Assembly (NCBI GenBank): GCA_964585575.1
Contig: CAZPEM010000022.1
Coordinates: 1 to 29,753 of the forward strand
Direction: 5' to 3'
Length of the DNA stretch: 29,753 nucleotides
Source of the DNA: UBA4655 sp964585575
GTDB taxonomy: Bacteria; Planctomycetota; Planctomycetia; Pirellulales; UBA1268
Position 1 is the first letter of the stretch. Each line of letters begins with the position of its first letter. Below are positions 21,845-29,753 of this stretch, piece after piece. The position numbers and the translations under genes are program-made. The notes under the pieces are model-generated. The model searched no databases. It saw only the letters and a list, made by a program, of their open reading frames with translations, and had not been told where the DNA came from.

Positions 21845-24800
21845 ATGATGATCAAGGTTCCTGCGTCCCACGAGGGCCTGCGGTTCTCCATGGCGTCGTG
21901 CTTGCCGATCCCCCTCGTCGCGGTCGTGCTCGCCACGCTCGCGGCTGCCGCGCCCCCCGTGGTGAACTCGGAACCGCTGCCTCCGGAAGAGCAGCGGGCG
22001 CAGTTCAAGCTTCCGCCGGGCTTCGAGATCCAGCTCGTCGCCGCCGAGCCACAGATCCAGAAGCCGATGAACATGGCCTTCGACGCCCGGGGCCGGCTCT
22101 GGGTGACGCACTCGGTGGAATACCCGTTCGCGGCGGCCGCCGACAAGAAGCCCCGGGACGGGCTGACGATCCTCGAGGACTTCGGCCCCGACGGCCGCGC
22201 CCGGAAGGCGACGCTGTTCGCCGACGAGCTCAACATCCCGATCGGCGTCCTGCCGTTGCCGCGGCCGCCGGGGGGAAAGACCGCGGCGATCGTCTGGTCG
22301 ATCCCGCACATCTGGAAACTGACCGACACGGATGACGACGGCAAGGCCGACCTGCGGGAGGTCCTCTACGGGCCATTCGGGTTCGGCGACACGCATGGCA
22401 ACCAAAATGCGTTTCGCCTCGACGCCGATGGCTGGGTGTATTCGAACCACGGCTTTGCCAACCGGTCGGAGGTGAAACTCCGCGGCGAGGGGGCCGTCGT
22501 CATGCGGTTGCACTCGGGCAACACCCACCGCTTCCGGCCCGATGGCTCGGCCATCGAGCAGGTCACCTGGGGGCAGACGAATCCATTCGGCATGGCCTTC
22601 GACGCACTCGGCAACCGGTTCAACGCCGACTGTCACAGCCGGCCCCTGACGATGCTGCTGGCGGGGGCTCGGTACGCGGGCATCGGGGCGAGCGTGGGCG
22701 AACTCGGGTTCGCACCCAACATGACGGACGATGGCCACGGCTCGACCGGGATCGGGGCGGTGGCGATCAGCGAGGCGGACCGTTTTCCCGTCGCCTACCG
22801 CGATCAGGCGTTCGTCGGCAACGTGGTCAATTGCAAGGTACACGCCGACGCGATCGCCTGGCGGGGCTCGTCGCCGTGGGTGGAGAAGGCGACCGATTTC
22901 CTGACCTGCGACGACCTCTGGTTTCGTCCCTCGGACCTGCAGCTCGGCCCGGATGGCGGGCTGTATGTCGCCGACTTCTACAACTGCATCATCGGCCACT
23001 ACGAAGTGGACCTGAAGCACCCGCGCCGCGACCGTGAACGCGGCCGGATCTGGCGGGTGGTGTGGAAGGGGGAGCCGGGGGCGACGCCGGTCGATGCGAC
23101 CGTGCCCATGGACCTGACGCAGCTCGACTCCGTCGCCCTGACAGCTCGGCTGGGAGACGCGAACGAGACGGTCCGCCGGCTGGCGATGGAGGAACTTGTG
23201 GAGCGGGGACGTGGCGACGCGGCGGTCGTGGACCTGCTCCGCCGCACGTCGCCGTCGGAACACCACCGGGCCCGGGCGGTACGGGCCCTGGCCCTCCTCG
23301 GCCGGCTCGATGCGGCGACGATCACGGCGGCACTCGCGGACGGCTCACGGCTCGTCCGCGTGCATGCGGTGAAGGCGGTCGCCGCCATGCCGGGCTGGGA
23401 CGAGTCGCGGGCCGAACTCGTCCGCGGCCGGCTTGCCGACGCCGACCCGTTCGTGCGGCGGGCGGCCGCGGAGGCGCTTGCGGCCCATCCGTCGATCCGT
23501 TCGCTCCAGCCCCTGCTTCGCTGCCTGGCGGACGCTCCGGCAACTGACACGCAGCTCATCCACGCCTTGCGGATCGCGGTCCGCAGCCAGATCGTGGCGG
23601 CGAAACCGGAGGAACTGGCGGCGGTCGACATCGAGACGTGGGGCACCGAAGCGCGGCTGCTCGCCGAACTGGCGGCGACGGTCAAGACTCCGGCAGCGGC
23701 CTGGCTCGCGTGGCAAAGCCGCCGCAGCCTGCCGGTGAAGGCGTGGATGACGCCGCTGCAGGCCGTGGCCGAGGCGTGCAGCGCGGAGCAGGTTGCGGAG
23801 GCGGCGCGGGGGGCACGGACCGCCTGCGATGGCGACATCAAGCTGGAAGCGAGTGCGCTGCAGGCGATTCTGGGCAAGGCCTTGGCGCAGGGGCGTGGTC
23901 CGGCCGCCGGCACGGACCTAGCCCGGTGGGCGGTGGAGTTCGCCGTCCGGGTCCTGTCCGCGGAGGGCGCGGAGCAGTCGGAGGACGTCATCCGCACGGC
24001 GGTCACGATTGCCAGGGTGGTGAAGGAGCCCCGGCTCGCAGCGGCCTGGGACACCATTCTGCGGCTGGCACGAAACGCCTCTTCGTCGGATGCGGTGCGG
24101 AACGAGGCGATCGATGCCTTGCTAGCGCTCGACCGGCGCCGCACGCTGGACGCGGCCGCGGCGCTGATCGCGGATCCGACCAAGCCGTATGCCGTGCGGA
24201 TCGCCTTCGCCCAGCGGTGCGCGGGAGGCGATCCCGCGCCGCTGCAGGAGGCGATCGGGGCGGCGATGAAGACAGCCAACGCGGCGCAGCAGAAGGACTG
24301 GGCGATGGTGCTGCTCTCGCGGAACGACGGGGCCGAACCGCTCCTCGGGCTGATCGCCGCTGGGCGGGCTTCGCCGCTGTTGCTTCAGGACCGCCACGTT
24401 GTCGAACGGCTTGGCAAGTGCGGCGTGGCGGATCTCGACGGCCGAATCAAGGCCTTGACGGCCGGCCTGCAGCCGGCCGATCAGCGGATCCAGCAGGCGA
24501 TCGGCAAGGTGGCCGGTCATTTCGGCAAGGCGGGCGGCTCGGCGGACGCAGGGGCTGAGCTGTTTGTGAAGCACTGCGCCGCCTGCCACCGGCTGGGGCA
24601 ACGGGGCGGCCTCGTCGGTCCGCAGCTCGACGGCATCGGGCAACGCGGCCCGGAGCGGCTCCTGGAGGACATCCTGAATCCGAGCCGCAACGTGGACGAG
24701 GCGTTCCGCACGACGATCGTCACGCTCGACGACGGCCGCGTGGTCGCGGGGCTCCGGCTCCGCGAGGAGGGGACCGACGTCGTGTTCGCCGACGCGACGG

Positions 24801-24955
24801 GCAAGGAGGTGCGGGTTTCCAAGGCGGAAATCGAGGAGACGGCGACATCCCAAACCTCGCCGATGCCGGCGAACATGATCGACCAGGTCGGCGAGGCGAA
24901 CCTGCCCCACCTCCTCGCCTACCTGCTGCAGCAGCCCGCCCCGCAGACACCCTGA
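21845..24955 (+). CDS. Large secreted propeller/haem protein (TIGR02604 propeller, HEAT-like repeats, CxxCH domain)
   Basis: A 1036-residue protein with a signal peptide (SMASCLPIPLVAVVLATLAAAA, about 15-37). Residues about 50-410 form the planctomycete 'membrane-bound dehydrogenase' propeller (FDARGRLWVTHSVEYPFA, DTDDDGKADLREVLYGPFG, LGPDGGLYVADFYNCIIGHY). About 430-880 is an alpha-helical solenoid of HEAT-like repeats. The C-terminal domain (about 898-1030) has the haem motif C911-A-A-C-H in LFVKHCAACHRLGQRGG, followed by DILNPSRNVDEAFRT, matching the TIGR02603 haem-binding family. Probably a periplasmic oxidoreductase passing electrons to the haem; the substrate is unknown. ATGs at 21845 and 21848 are equivalent starts; 21890 would also keep the signal peptide. 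Confidence 0.92.
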   Translation: MMIKVPASHEGLRFSMASCLPIPLVAVVLATLAAAAPPVVNSEPLPPEEQRAQFKLPPGFEIQLVAAEPQIQKPMNMAFDARGRLWVTHSVEYPFAAAADKKPRDGLTILEDFGPDGRARKATLFADELNIPIGVLPLPRPPGGKTAAIVWSIPHIWKLTDTDDDGKADLREVLYGPFGFGDTHGNQNAFRLDADGWVYSNHGFANRSEVKLRGEGAVVMRLHSGNTHRFRPDGSAIEQVTWGQTNPFGMAFDALGNRFNADCHSRPLTMLLAGARYAGIGASVGELGFAPNMTDDGHGSTGIGAVAISEADRFPVAYRDQAFVGNVVNCKVHADAIAWRGSSPWVEKATDFLTCDDLWFRPSDLQLGPDGGLYVADFYNCIIGHYEVDLKHPRRDRERGRIWRVVWKGEPGATPVDATVPMDLTQLDSVALTARLGDANETVRRLAMEELVERGRGDAAVVDLLRRTSPSEHHRARAVRALALLGRLDAATITAALADGSRLVRVHAVKAVAAMPGWDESRAELVRGRLADADPFVRRAAAEALAAHPSIRSLQPLLRCLADAPATDTQLIHALRIAVRSQIVAAKPEELAAVDIETWGTEARLLAELAATVKTPAAAWLAWQSRRSLPVKAWMTPLQAVAEACSAEQVAEAARGARTACDGDIKLEASALQAILGKALAQGRGPAAGTDLARWAVEFAVRVLSAEGAEQSEDVIRTAVTIARVVKEPRLAAAWDTILRLARNASSSDAVRNEAIDALLALDRRRTLDAAAALIADPTKPYAVRIAFAQRCAGGDPAPLQEAIGAAMKTANAAQQKDWAMVLLSRNDGAEPLLGLIAAGRASPLLLQDRHVVERLGKCGVADLDGRIKALTAGLQPADQRIQQAIGKVAGHFGKAGGSADAGAELFVKHCAACHRLGQRGGLVGPQLDGIGQRGPERLLEDILNPSRNVDEAFRTTIVTLDDGRVVAGLRLREEGTDVVFADATGKEVRVSKAEIEETATSQTSPMPANMIDQVGEANLPHLLAYLLQQPAPQTP

Positions 24956-25112
24956 CGCAAAGATCGAGAGGCCAGAGGCGGTGGCTCGATGGCCGGTTCG
25001 CGTCCCGCTCTCCGTCATCGGCAACAGCCTGGGCGACGGCAGCCGCCGGATCGAATGCCATGCCGACCGGGAAACCAGGACCTCTTCTGCACCCTTTCTG
25101 GTGACGACTCCC

Positions 25113-28100
25113 ATGCCACAGATCTTGCTCGCGACGGTTTTGCTGCTCCTGCCGCTCGCGGCTCGTGCCGCCGACGGGCCTGCCGGTGTCCAGCTTCAGA
25201 AGGGGGACCGCGTCGTCGTCATCGGCAACACGCTCGCCGAGCGGATGCAGCACGTCGGCCACTGGGAAACCCTGCTCCACGCCCGGTTCCCGGAACTCGA
25301 ACTGGTGGTGCGAAACCTCGGCTGGTCGGCCGACGAGATCACGCTGCGGCCGCGGTCGAAAAACTTCGTCGATCATCACAACACGCTGGCCGACCATAAG
25401 CCGAACCTGCTCATCGCGATGTTCGGGTTCAACGAGTCGTTCGCGGGGCCGGAGGGGCTGCCCCGGTTCGAACAGGATCTCGAGCGGTTCCTCACCGCGC
25501 CCCAGCGGATCGACCGGTTCACCTCGGCCCGCAGCCGCTGGGATGGCACGCAGGAAGCGGTGGCCACGTTTCCTCCGCTGGCGAGCCTGCGCCAGGTGGT
25601 CCTCGTCTCGCCGATCGCGCACGAGAATCTCGGGGACCCGCACCTCCCGGACGGCACGGCGAACAACGCGAACCTGCGGCTCTACACCGAGGCCATGCGG
25701 CGGGTCGCGGTCCGACACGGCACGCCCTTCGTCGACCTGTTCACGCCGTCTTTGAGGCTCATGGAGTCTGCCGGCGGGAAGAAGCTGACCATCAACGGCG
25801 TCCACCTCAACGCCCACGGTGATCGGCTCGTCGCCGAGCTGCTCGACGCCGCCCTCTTCGGCCCGCGGCCCGCGGCCGACGGCCGGGTCGATCTGGAGCG
25901 GCTTCGCGCCGAGGTGAACGAGAAGAACCTGCAGTTCTTCTACGACCACCGGGCGGTGAACGGCTTCTACATCTATGGCGGCCGCAAGAGCCCCTTCGGC
26001 ACGGTGAACTTTCCCGTCGAGTTCGCCAAGCTCCGGAACATGACTGCCCTCCGCGACCGGCGGGTGTGGGACGTGGCCCAGGGCAAGACGGTCGCCGAGC
26101 GGATCGACGACTCCGGCACGGGCCCGCTCCCGGAGATCCCGACCAACCGTCCCGAGCCGCTGAAGCTCACGTCGCCCGAGGAGTCGCTCGCCCGGTTCAC
26201 GCTCGCCGCGGGCTACGAGGCCAACCTGTTCGCCTCGGAGCGGGAGTTTCCCGAACTCGGCAATCCCGTGCAGTTCGCCTTCGACGCCCGGGGCCGGCTC
26301 TGGGTCTGCACGATGCAGACCTATCCGCAGTACAACCCGGGCACGCCCGTCCATGACAAGGTGCTGATCCTCGAGGACACCGACGCCGACGGCCGCGCCG
26401 ACGTCTGCAAGGTCTTCGCCGACGGCCTGCACCTGCCGATGGGCATCGAGTTTGGTCGCGGGGGCGTGTACGTCGCCCAGCAGCCCGACCTCATGTTCCT
26501 CAAGGATCTCGACGGCGACGACCGGGCCGACGTCCGCGAGCGGGTGCTCCACGGGTTCGACTCGGCCGATTCGCATCACGCCATCAGCGTGTTCACCTAC
26601 GACCAGGGCGGGGCGCTCTACTTCCAGGAGGGCACTTTTCACCACTCGCAGGTCGAGAGCCCCTGGGGGCCGACGCGACTGGCGAACGCCGGGGTGTTTC
26701 GCTGGGAGCCGCGGACCGGCCGGTTCGGTGTCTTCGTGGACTACAATTTCGCCAATCCGTGGGGCCATGCCATCGACCGCTGGGGCCAGAACTTCGTGGC
26801 CGACGCCTCGGGCGGCGCGAACTACTGGGGCACCGCCTTCTCGGGCGACATCGACTATCCCGACAAGCGGTCGGTGATGAAGCAGTTCCTCGCCAAGCAG
26901 TGGCGGCCGACGGCGGGCTGCGAGATCGTGTCGAGCCGCAACTTCCCCGCGGAGGCCCAGGGCAACTACCTGCTCAACAACTGCATCGGCTTCCATGGCG
27001 TGCTGCACTACAAGGTGCGGGACGAGGCATCGGGATTCGCGGCCGATCCCGTCGAGCCGCTGCTCCGGTCGGCCGACCAGAACATGCGGCCGGTGGACCT
27101 CGAGTTCGGCCCCGATGGCGCCCTCTACGTATGCGACTGGTTCAATCCACTGGTCGGGCACATGCAGCACTCCCTCCGGGACCCGAAACGCGACCACCAT
27201 CACGGCCGGATCTGGCGGATCCGCCATGCCAAGCGGCCGCTCGTCGCGCCGGCGAAGATCGCGGGCCAGCCGGTGGCGGCGCTGCTCGCCCTCTTCGAAT
27301 CGGAGCCGGAGGAGCGGACCCATGCCCGCGTCCGCAGCGAACTCTGGAATCGCGACACCGCCGAGGTGCTCGCCGGGGTCGAGCGGTGGACCGCGGGGCT
27401 CGATCCCCAGGGCCCCGACTACGAGCATCATCTGCTCGAGGCCCTTTGGCTCCACCAGGCCCACGACGTCGTCCACGAGGGGCGGCTGCGGGCGGCACTG
27501 CGGTCGCCCGATTTCCGGGCCCGGGCGGCGGCCACACGCGTGCTCTGTGCCTGGCGGGACCGGGTTTCGCAGCCGCTCGATGTGTTGGCCACGCTCGTCG
27601 AGGACCCGCACCCCCGGGTGCGGCTCGAGGGGGTGCGGGCCCTGAGTTTCTTCCACGACGAAAAAGCTGTCGCCATCGCCCAGCGGGCGCTGCTCCACCC
27701 GATGGACGATTACCTTCACTACACGCTCGGCGAGACGCTCAGCACGCTCGAACGCCGCATCCGACGGCGGTCGCCCGACTTCAGCGTGGCCGCCCCGTTG
27801 GTCACCTTCATCGAGCGCGGGCAGGTGCCGCCCGACCGCCTCGGCGACGTCGTGACGATGATCTGCAGACGGGGCGGCCCGGCCGAGCTGGCGAGCGTCT
27901 TCGGCACCGCGGTACGGGGCGACTATCCAGCCGAGCTGCGGCTCCAGGTGTTCGCCACGCTGCTCGACACGGCCACGACCCGCAAGGTGAAGCCCGCGGG
28001 AGATCTGGCGGCGATCGGCCGTGTGATCCGTGCCGCGGACAACGCCGACGGCCGGCTGCGGCAGGCGGCCATCAGGCTGGCAAGCGTTTGGAAGCTGGAT

Positions 28101-29477
28101 GTGTGTCGCGATCTCGAGCAGATCGCGGTTGCCGGCGACGACCCGGCGCTGCGGTCCGCAGCCATCGACGGCCTGATCGCGATCGGCGACCGCCGGGCCC
28201 AGGACACGCTCGAACAGCTGACCGCGAAGGGCCAGCCCGGGCCGCTCCGGATGGTCGCGGTCGCGGGCCTTGCCAGGTCGGATCTCGATCGTGCCGCCGC
28301 CCGTGCCGCGACCGTGCTCGCCGAGAGCGACCCGCGGGACGACCCCGCCCCGCTCCTGGAGGCCTTCCTCAACCGCAAGGGAGGAGCGGACGCGCTCGCC
28401 GCGGCCCTCGCCCAACGGACGCTGCCGGTCGACGTCGCCAAGCTCGCGCTGCGGCACATGTACTCCGTCGGCCGCAGCGACAAGGCCCTCTCCGACACGC
28501 TCAGCGTTGCCGCGGGCATCGCGGTCGATCCGCCCCCGCCCACGCCCGCGGAGGTGGCCAGCCTGGCCGCGGAGGTCGCGGCCCGCGGAAATGCCGCCCG
28601 CGGAGAACTCGTGTTCCGCCGGGCCGACATGAGCTGCCTCAAGTGTCATGCCCTGCACCGGGCGGGGGGCGACCTCGGTCCCGAACTCACGAGCGTGGGG
28701 GCTGTCTCGCCGGTCGAGTTCGTCGTCAGTTCGATCCTGAATCCCAACCAGGCGATCAAGGAACAGTACGTCACGAAGATCTTCCAGACCGTGAATGGCG
28801 AGGTGTTCACCGGAATCGTCCTCAGCCGCGACGCGGTGCGGGTGCAGCTCAAGGAAGCTTCGGGCAAGACGATCACGATCCCCACGGCCGACATCGAGGA
28901 GGAGGCCGAGGGCCAGTCGCTCATGCCGCAGGGCCTGGCCAAGTTCCTCACCCGGGACGAACTGATCGACCTGGTGACGTTCGTCTCCGCACTGGGCAAG
29001 CCGGGGCCGTACGCCGTCCGCACCACTCCGGTGATCCAGCGGTGGCGGGTGTTCGGCGACATGCAGGCGATCAAGTCGCTCGGTGAGAAGCCGGACGAGC
29101 CGCCGACGATCGCGACGCTCGAGGGACGGATTCTCGGCTCGCCATCGTGGCAGCCGGCCTACGCGCTGGCCAGCGGGGAACTGCCGCTCGACGAACTCCG
29201 CGGTGGCGACCAGGCGGCGCAGGTCTACGTGCAGGGCGAGATCAGCGTGACCGAGGAGGGCGAGGTGACGGTGGAGATCGACGCGCCGGCGAAGTTTCTC
29301 GCGTGGCTCGGCACCGAGCCGCACCATGGGCGGCGGATGTTCACGGCGAGGCTGCCCCGTGGCAGGCACAAACTGACGCTGCGGGTCGCCCCGACCGAGC
29401 CGGGCCAGACGGTGAAGGTGCGGGTCTCGTCGCCGCAGGGCTCGACCGCCGTGTTCGAGGTGGTCGGCGGCGCTTGA
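25113..29477 (+). CDS. Very large secreted fusion: SGNH-like domain, TIGR02604 propeller, HEAT-like repeats, haem domain
   Basis: A 1454-residue protein with a signal peptide (ILLATVLLLLPLAARAA, about 4-20). Residues 30-250 follow the SGNH/GDSL layout, but block I is GNTL (38-41) instead of GDSL, block III is GFNE (105-108), and block V is NGVH (228-231) instead of DxxH. The catalytic Ser and Asp are therefore missing. A TIGR02604-type propeller follows at about 375-710 (FDARGRLWVCTMQTYPQYNP, FGPDGALYVCDWFNPLVGHM), then HEAT-like helices to about 1150. The haem motif is C1175-L-K-C-H1179 in MSCLKCHALHRAGGDLG. A final beta-sandwich (about 1290-1454) may bind carbohydrate. It is on the same strand as the 1036-residue paralogue, 157 bp downstream. 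No clear ribosome-binding site was seen. Confidence 0.92.
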   Translation: MPQILLATVLLLLPLAARAADGPAGVQLQKGDRVVVIGNTLAERMQHVGHWETLLHARFPELELVVRNLGWSADEITLRPRSKNFVDHHNTLADHKPNLLIAMFGFNESFAGPEGLPRFEQDLERFLTAPQRIDRFTSARSRWDGTQEAVATFPPLASLRQVVLVSPIAHENLGDPHLPDGTANNANLRLYTEAMRRVAVRHGTPFVDLFTPSLRLMESAGGKKLTINGVHLNAHGDRLVAELLDAALFGPRPAADGRVDLERLRAEVNEKNLQFFYDHRAVNGFYIYGGRKSPFGTVNFPVEFAKLRNMTALRDRRVWDVAQGKTVAERIDDSGTGPLPEIPTNRPEPLKLTSPEESLARFTLAAGYEANLFASEREFPELGNPVQFAFDARGRLWVCTMQTYPQYNPGTPVHDKVLILEDTDADGRADVCKVFADGLHLPMGIEFGRGGVYVAQQPDLMFLKDLDGDDRADVRERVLHGFDSADSHHAISVFTYDQGGALYFQEGTFHHSQVESPWGPTRLANAGVFRWEPRTGRFGVFVDYNFANPWGHAIDRWGQNFVADASGGANYWGTAFSGDIDYPDKRSVMKQFLAKQWRPTAGCEIVSSRNFPAEAQGNYLLNNCIGFHGVLHYKVRDEASGFAADPVEPLLRSADQNMRPVDLEFGPDGALYVCDWFNPLVGHMQHSLRDPKRDHHHGRIWRIRHAKRPLVAPAKIAGQPVAALLALFESEPEERTHARVRSELWNRDTAEVLAGVERWTAGLDPQGPDYEHHLLEALWLHQAHDVVHEGRLRAALRSPDFRARAAATRVLCAWRDRVSQPLDVLATLVEDPHPRVRLEGVRALSFFHDEKAVAIAQRALLHPMDDYLHYTLGETLSTLERRIRRRSPDFSVAAPLVTFIERGQVPPDRLGDVVTMICRRGGPAELASVFGTAVRGDYPAELRLQVFATLLDTATTRKVKPAGDLAAIGRVIRAADNADGRLRQAAIRLASVWKLDVCRDLEQIAVAGDDPALRSAAIDGLIAIGDRRAQDTLEQLTAKGQPGPLRMVAVAGLARSDLDRAAARAATVLAESDPRDDPAPLLEAFLNRKGGADALAAALAQRTLPVDVAKLALRHMYSVGRSDKALSDTLSVAAGIAVDPPPPTPAEVASLAAEVAARGNAARGELVFRRADMSCLKCHALHRAGGDLGPELTSVGAVSPVEFVVSSILNPNQAIKEQYVTKIFQTVNGEVFTGIVLSRDAVRVQLKEASGKTITIPTADIEEEAEGQSLMPQGLAKFLTRDELIDLVTFVSALGKPGPYAVRTTPVIQRWRVFGDMQAIKSLGEKPDEPPTIATLEGRILGSPSWQPAYALASGELPLDELRGGDQAAQVYVQGEISVTEEGEVTVEIDAPAKFLAWLGTEPHHGRRMFTARLPRGRHKLTLRVAPTEPGQTVKVRVSSPQGSTAVFEVVGGA

Positions 29478-29499
29478 GCCGTAACGCCCCCCCGACCGA

Positions 29500-29520
29500 T
29501 CGCGGCGATGAAGGCCGCGA
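29500..29520 (+). terminator. GC-rich hairpin after the last gene
   Basis: TCGCGGC (29500-29506) pairs with GCCGCGA (29514-29520) around a 7-nt loop, 23 bp after the stop. There is no T tract, so it is only a possible terminator or mRNA end stabiliser. The rest of the tail to 29753 has no convincing gene; CTACAAT at 29571-29577 could be a -10 element for a gene beyond the window. Confidence 0.3.
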
Positions 29521-29753
29521 CGGGGCTGGCTGCGGCCGAGAGTGGCCCGCCTGCAAAGCCCCTACAATGCCCCCAGAACGCCCGGTTGTTTCTCGAGGGT
29601 CGCCCCAGACGTCCGGAGCGGGTCGCGCGACTGGATTTTGGCGGGTTATCCTCCAAAAGAACGTCCACGGAGGCCGAAAATCCCTCGGGGCCGAGCACGT
29701 AGATCGGGCCGAGAGCAGAGGCCGGCCGTGTGCTGTTTCAGGACCGGTATTTC

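Noticed and set aside
20371..22344. A 657-codon minus-strand frame across the FG-GAP gene
   Set aside because: It is opposite conserved calcium-loop repeats and a signal peptide on the plus strand; no domain is visible.
24720..29369. A 1549-codon open frame on the minus strand opposite the large haem fusion
   Set aside because: It mirrors the codon phase of a gene with clear domains on the plus strand; high GC removes antisense stops. Its product has no recognisable domain and is dominated by repeats of R, E, V, H and G.
29508..29702. A 64-codon ORF at the window end
   Set aside because: No ribosome-binding site, no recognisable sequence, and it overlaps a hairpin; probably noncoding.

Overview
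The window (about 29.8 kb, high GC) most likely comes from a planctomycete of the Pirellulales type. The evidence is two very large secreted proteins that combine a TIGR02604-type propeller, helical repeats and a C-terminal CxxCH haem domain; a short-tail PEP-CTERM protein; an LL-diaminopimelate aminotransferase; and many secreted propeller proteins. No rRNA, tRNA or CRISPR array was seen. The assignment rests on gene content and is an inference.

Layout. 1-900 (minus): the start of a DUF486 small membrane protein cut by the window edge, then an overlapping MNT/HEPN toxin-antitoxin pair. 954-5011: an ArsR-family regulator, a YgaP-like membrane rhodanese, a persulfide-dioxygenase-like metallo-beta-lactamase with two rhodanese domains, and a ChrA transporter, together a reactive-sulfur and oxyanion stress module; a 43-codon ORF may diverge from the regulator. 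5076-6520: a tiny basic protein and a soluble PAS histidine kinase without a partner regulator. 6534-8427 (minus): two secreted proteins of unknown role and a tiny acidic ORF. 8725-10999: dapL and a helical-repeat lipoprotein. 11066-13915 (minus): a serine beta-lactamase-fold hydrolase and a DNA photolyase. 14199-15203: a secreted NHL propeller protein preceded by a nested dyad. 15178-16029 (minus): a winged-helix regulator with a TolB-like C-terminal part.

The most unusual part is 16030-17287. A PEP-CTERM gene has a full-consensus sigma-54 promoter. Upstream of it lie five GCAAC-N6-GTTGC dyads spaced 33-34 bp (about three helical turns), plus one isolated sixth copy. This looks like a multi-site enhancer for a sigma-54 activator and sits between the PEP-CTERM gene and the divergent winged-helix regulator.

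17333-18391 (minus) is a GspF/PilC-type type II secretion membrane protein. Just upstream of its start is a copy of its own 3' end, probably the tail of a lost tandem paralogue, which stops next to an ISL3-family insertion sequence (about 18482-20074). 20302-29477 is a run of three secreted proteins: an FG-GAP propeller with a degenerate CAP-like domain, a 1036-residue propeller/haem protein, and a 1454-residue protein that adds an N-terminal SGNH-like domain lacking the usual catalytic residues. They are probably cell-envelope or periplasmic proteins for oxidative breakdown or handling of complex substrates; that role is inferred.
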